Source of the DNA: an uncultured Eubacteriales bacterium
GTDB lineage: Bacteria; Bacillota; Clostridia; Lachnospirales; Lachnospiraceae
DNA: 6,365 nucleotides
Direction of reading: 5' to 3'
NCBI GenBank assembly: GCA_900548855.1
Contig: URMF01000092.1
Location: 1-6,365, forward strand
How positions within the stretch are numbered: position 1 is the first letter of the stretch; each line of letters begins with the position of its first letter. Position numbers and translations under genes: made by a program. Positions 6,137-6,365 of this stretch are shown here, in pieces. The notes below the pieces were generated by a model. It was not told where the DNA came from and made no database searches. It worked only from the letters and a program-made list of their open reading frames with translations.

Positions 6137-6165
6137 TTTATCTCAACCCCTTTCAGAAATATCAA
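6137..6165 (-). promoter_or_regulatory. Candidate sigma-A-like promoter for the sigma/ABC operon
   Basis: On the minus strand TTGATA (6160-6165, five of six to TTGACA) is followed by 17 bp and GATAAA (6137-6142, four of six to TATAAT). It would give a leader of about 110 nt before the sigma factor start. The surrounding DNA is very AT-rich, so chance matches are likely. I found no clear ECF-type promoter (an AAC-containing -35 with a CGT-type -10 at proper spacing), so autoregulation is not shown by the sequence. Confidence 0.25.
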
Positions 6166-6177
6166 ATAAATCAAATA

Positions 6178-6303
6178 CTACCTTTTTCTCCGCTTAGAGT
6201 AATACTTCCCACACCACACAATCCTGCACCGGAAACTCTGCTTACATTCATACACACACTTCTTGCACTGGTCATTATACTGTATCCTGTTCTTATCATT
6301 CAA
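6178..6303 (-). CDS. Small Cys-rich, strongly basic protein (41 codons, TTG start), function unknown
   Basis: The frame reads (M)NDKNRIQYNDQCKKC, then VYECKQSFRCRIVWCG, then KYYSKRRKR and a TAG stop. It has five cysteines in 41 residues: a CxxC at 12-15 (from the Asn after the start) followed by cysteines at 19, 25 and 30. There are roughly a dozen Lys/Arg and a very basic end. The cysteine spacing suggests a small zinc-binding fold and the charge a nucleic-acid or membrane-surface partner; both are inference. Similar short CxxC basic proteins are, to my recollection, frequent in clostridial mobile elements, but I cannot name a family. The TTG is favoured because GGTGGTGG (6313-6320) stands about 9 nt upstream. 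No ATG is available in frame, and the frame stays open to the window edge, so a longer protein beginning outside is possible. It lies 157 nt upstream of the sigma factor gene in the same direction. Confidence 0.5.
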   Translation of the reverse strand: MNDKNRIQYNDQCKKCVYECKQSFRCRIVWCGKYYSKRRKR

Positions 6304-6344
6304 AAAGAATATCCACCACCTTTTTTCACCTACATTAAAATACC

Positions 6345-6365
6345 GACACACCCTCCGGGAGTGTC
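6345..6365. terminator. Hairpin at the window edge, possible terminator of a neighbouring gene
   Basis: GACAC-A-CCC-TCC-GGG-A-GTGTC forms an eight-pair stem with one A-A mismatch and a 3-base loop. On the minus strand it is followed only by GGTATTTTAATG, a weak T-run, so it would be a modest terminator for a gene lying beyond 6365. Read on the plus strand, the following bases are outside the window. The reading frame of the small Cys-rich ORF also stays open through it. Confidence 0.35.

Noticed and set aside
6102..6176. Tiny minus-strand frame starting at a TTG near 6176 (LIYLIFLKG-like, about 25 codons, hydrophobic then basic)
   Set aside because: AT-rich leader DNA gives such hydrophobic frames by chance. 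There is no ribosome binding site before the TTG.
1..6365. tRNA, rRNA, CRISPR array, riboswitch or complete insertion sequence
   Set aside because: No cloverleaf, regular spaced repeat, conserved riboswitch core, transposase or terminal inverted repeat was seen in the window.

Overview
Every gene supported in this window lies on the minus strand, so transcription runs from the high-numbered end to the low-numbered end. Moderate-to-low GC, strong purine-rich Shine-Dalgarno sites, tightly packed or overlapping genes and the protein families point to a low-GC Firmicute. A gut clostridium of the Lachnospiraceae type (Blautia/Dorea-like) is my best guess, based on family resemblance and not on a marker gene.

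Right part (6365 to about 2600): a possible hairpin at the window edge and a 41-codon Cys-rich, very basic small ORF (6178-6303) precede an AT-rich leader. A compact operon follows: an ECF-type sigma factor (5502-6020), a six-helix membrane protein with a soluble N-terminus (4751-5512), an ABC ATPase (3892-4767) and an ABC-2 type permease with a large outside loop (2679-3890). Junctions are an 11-nt overlap, a 17-nt overlap and a 1-nt gap, which implies co-transcription and translational coupling. Eight nt after the permease stop comes the start of what was a membrane-anchored VanY-type D,D-carboxypeptidase. It is now broken: a basic N-terminal piece, then a frameshift with loss of the membrane and linker part at a short microhomology, then the zinc-peptidase core. 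The core stops before the last catalytic Glu/His block and runs into an unrelated tail. The set suggests a sigma-controlled cell-envelope stress or antimicrobial-peptide response module whose peptidase has been lost.

Middle (about 2280 to 1730): the foreign tail of the broken vanY, a 60-codon orphan reading frame with no recognisable product, two short direct repeats, and a good sigma-A-like promoter that reads left.

Left part (1727 to 1), visibly GC-richer: a full-length initiating sugar-phosphate transferase for capsule/exopolysaccharide synthesis, followed after 5 nt by the first 98 codons of a MATE-family transporter that runs off the window. The composition change near 1.75 kb, together with the decayed genes there, looks like a boundary between a surface-polysaccharide locus and an accessory segment.
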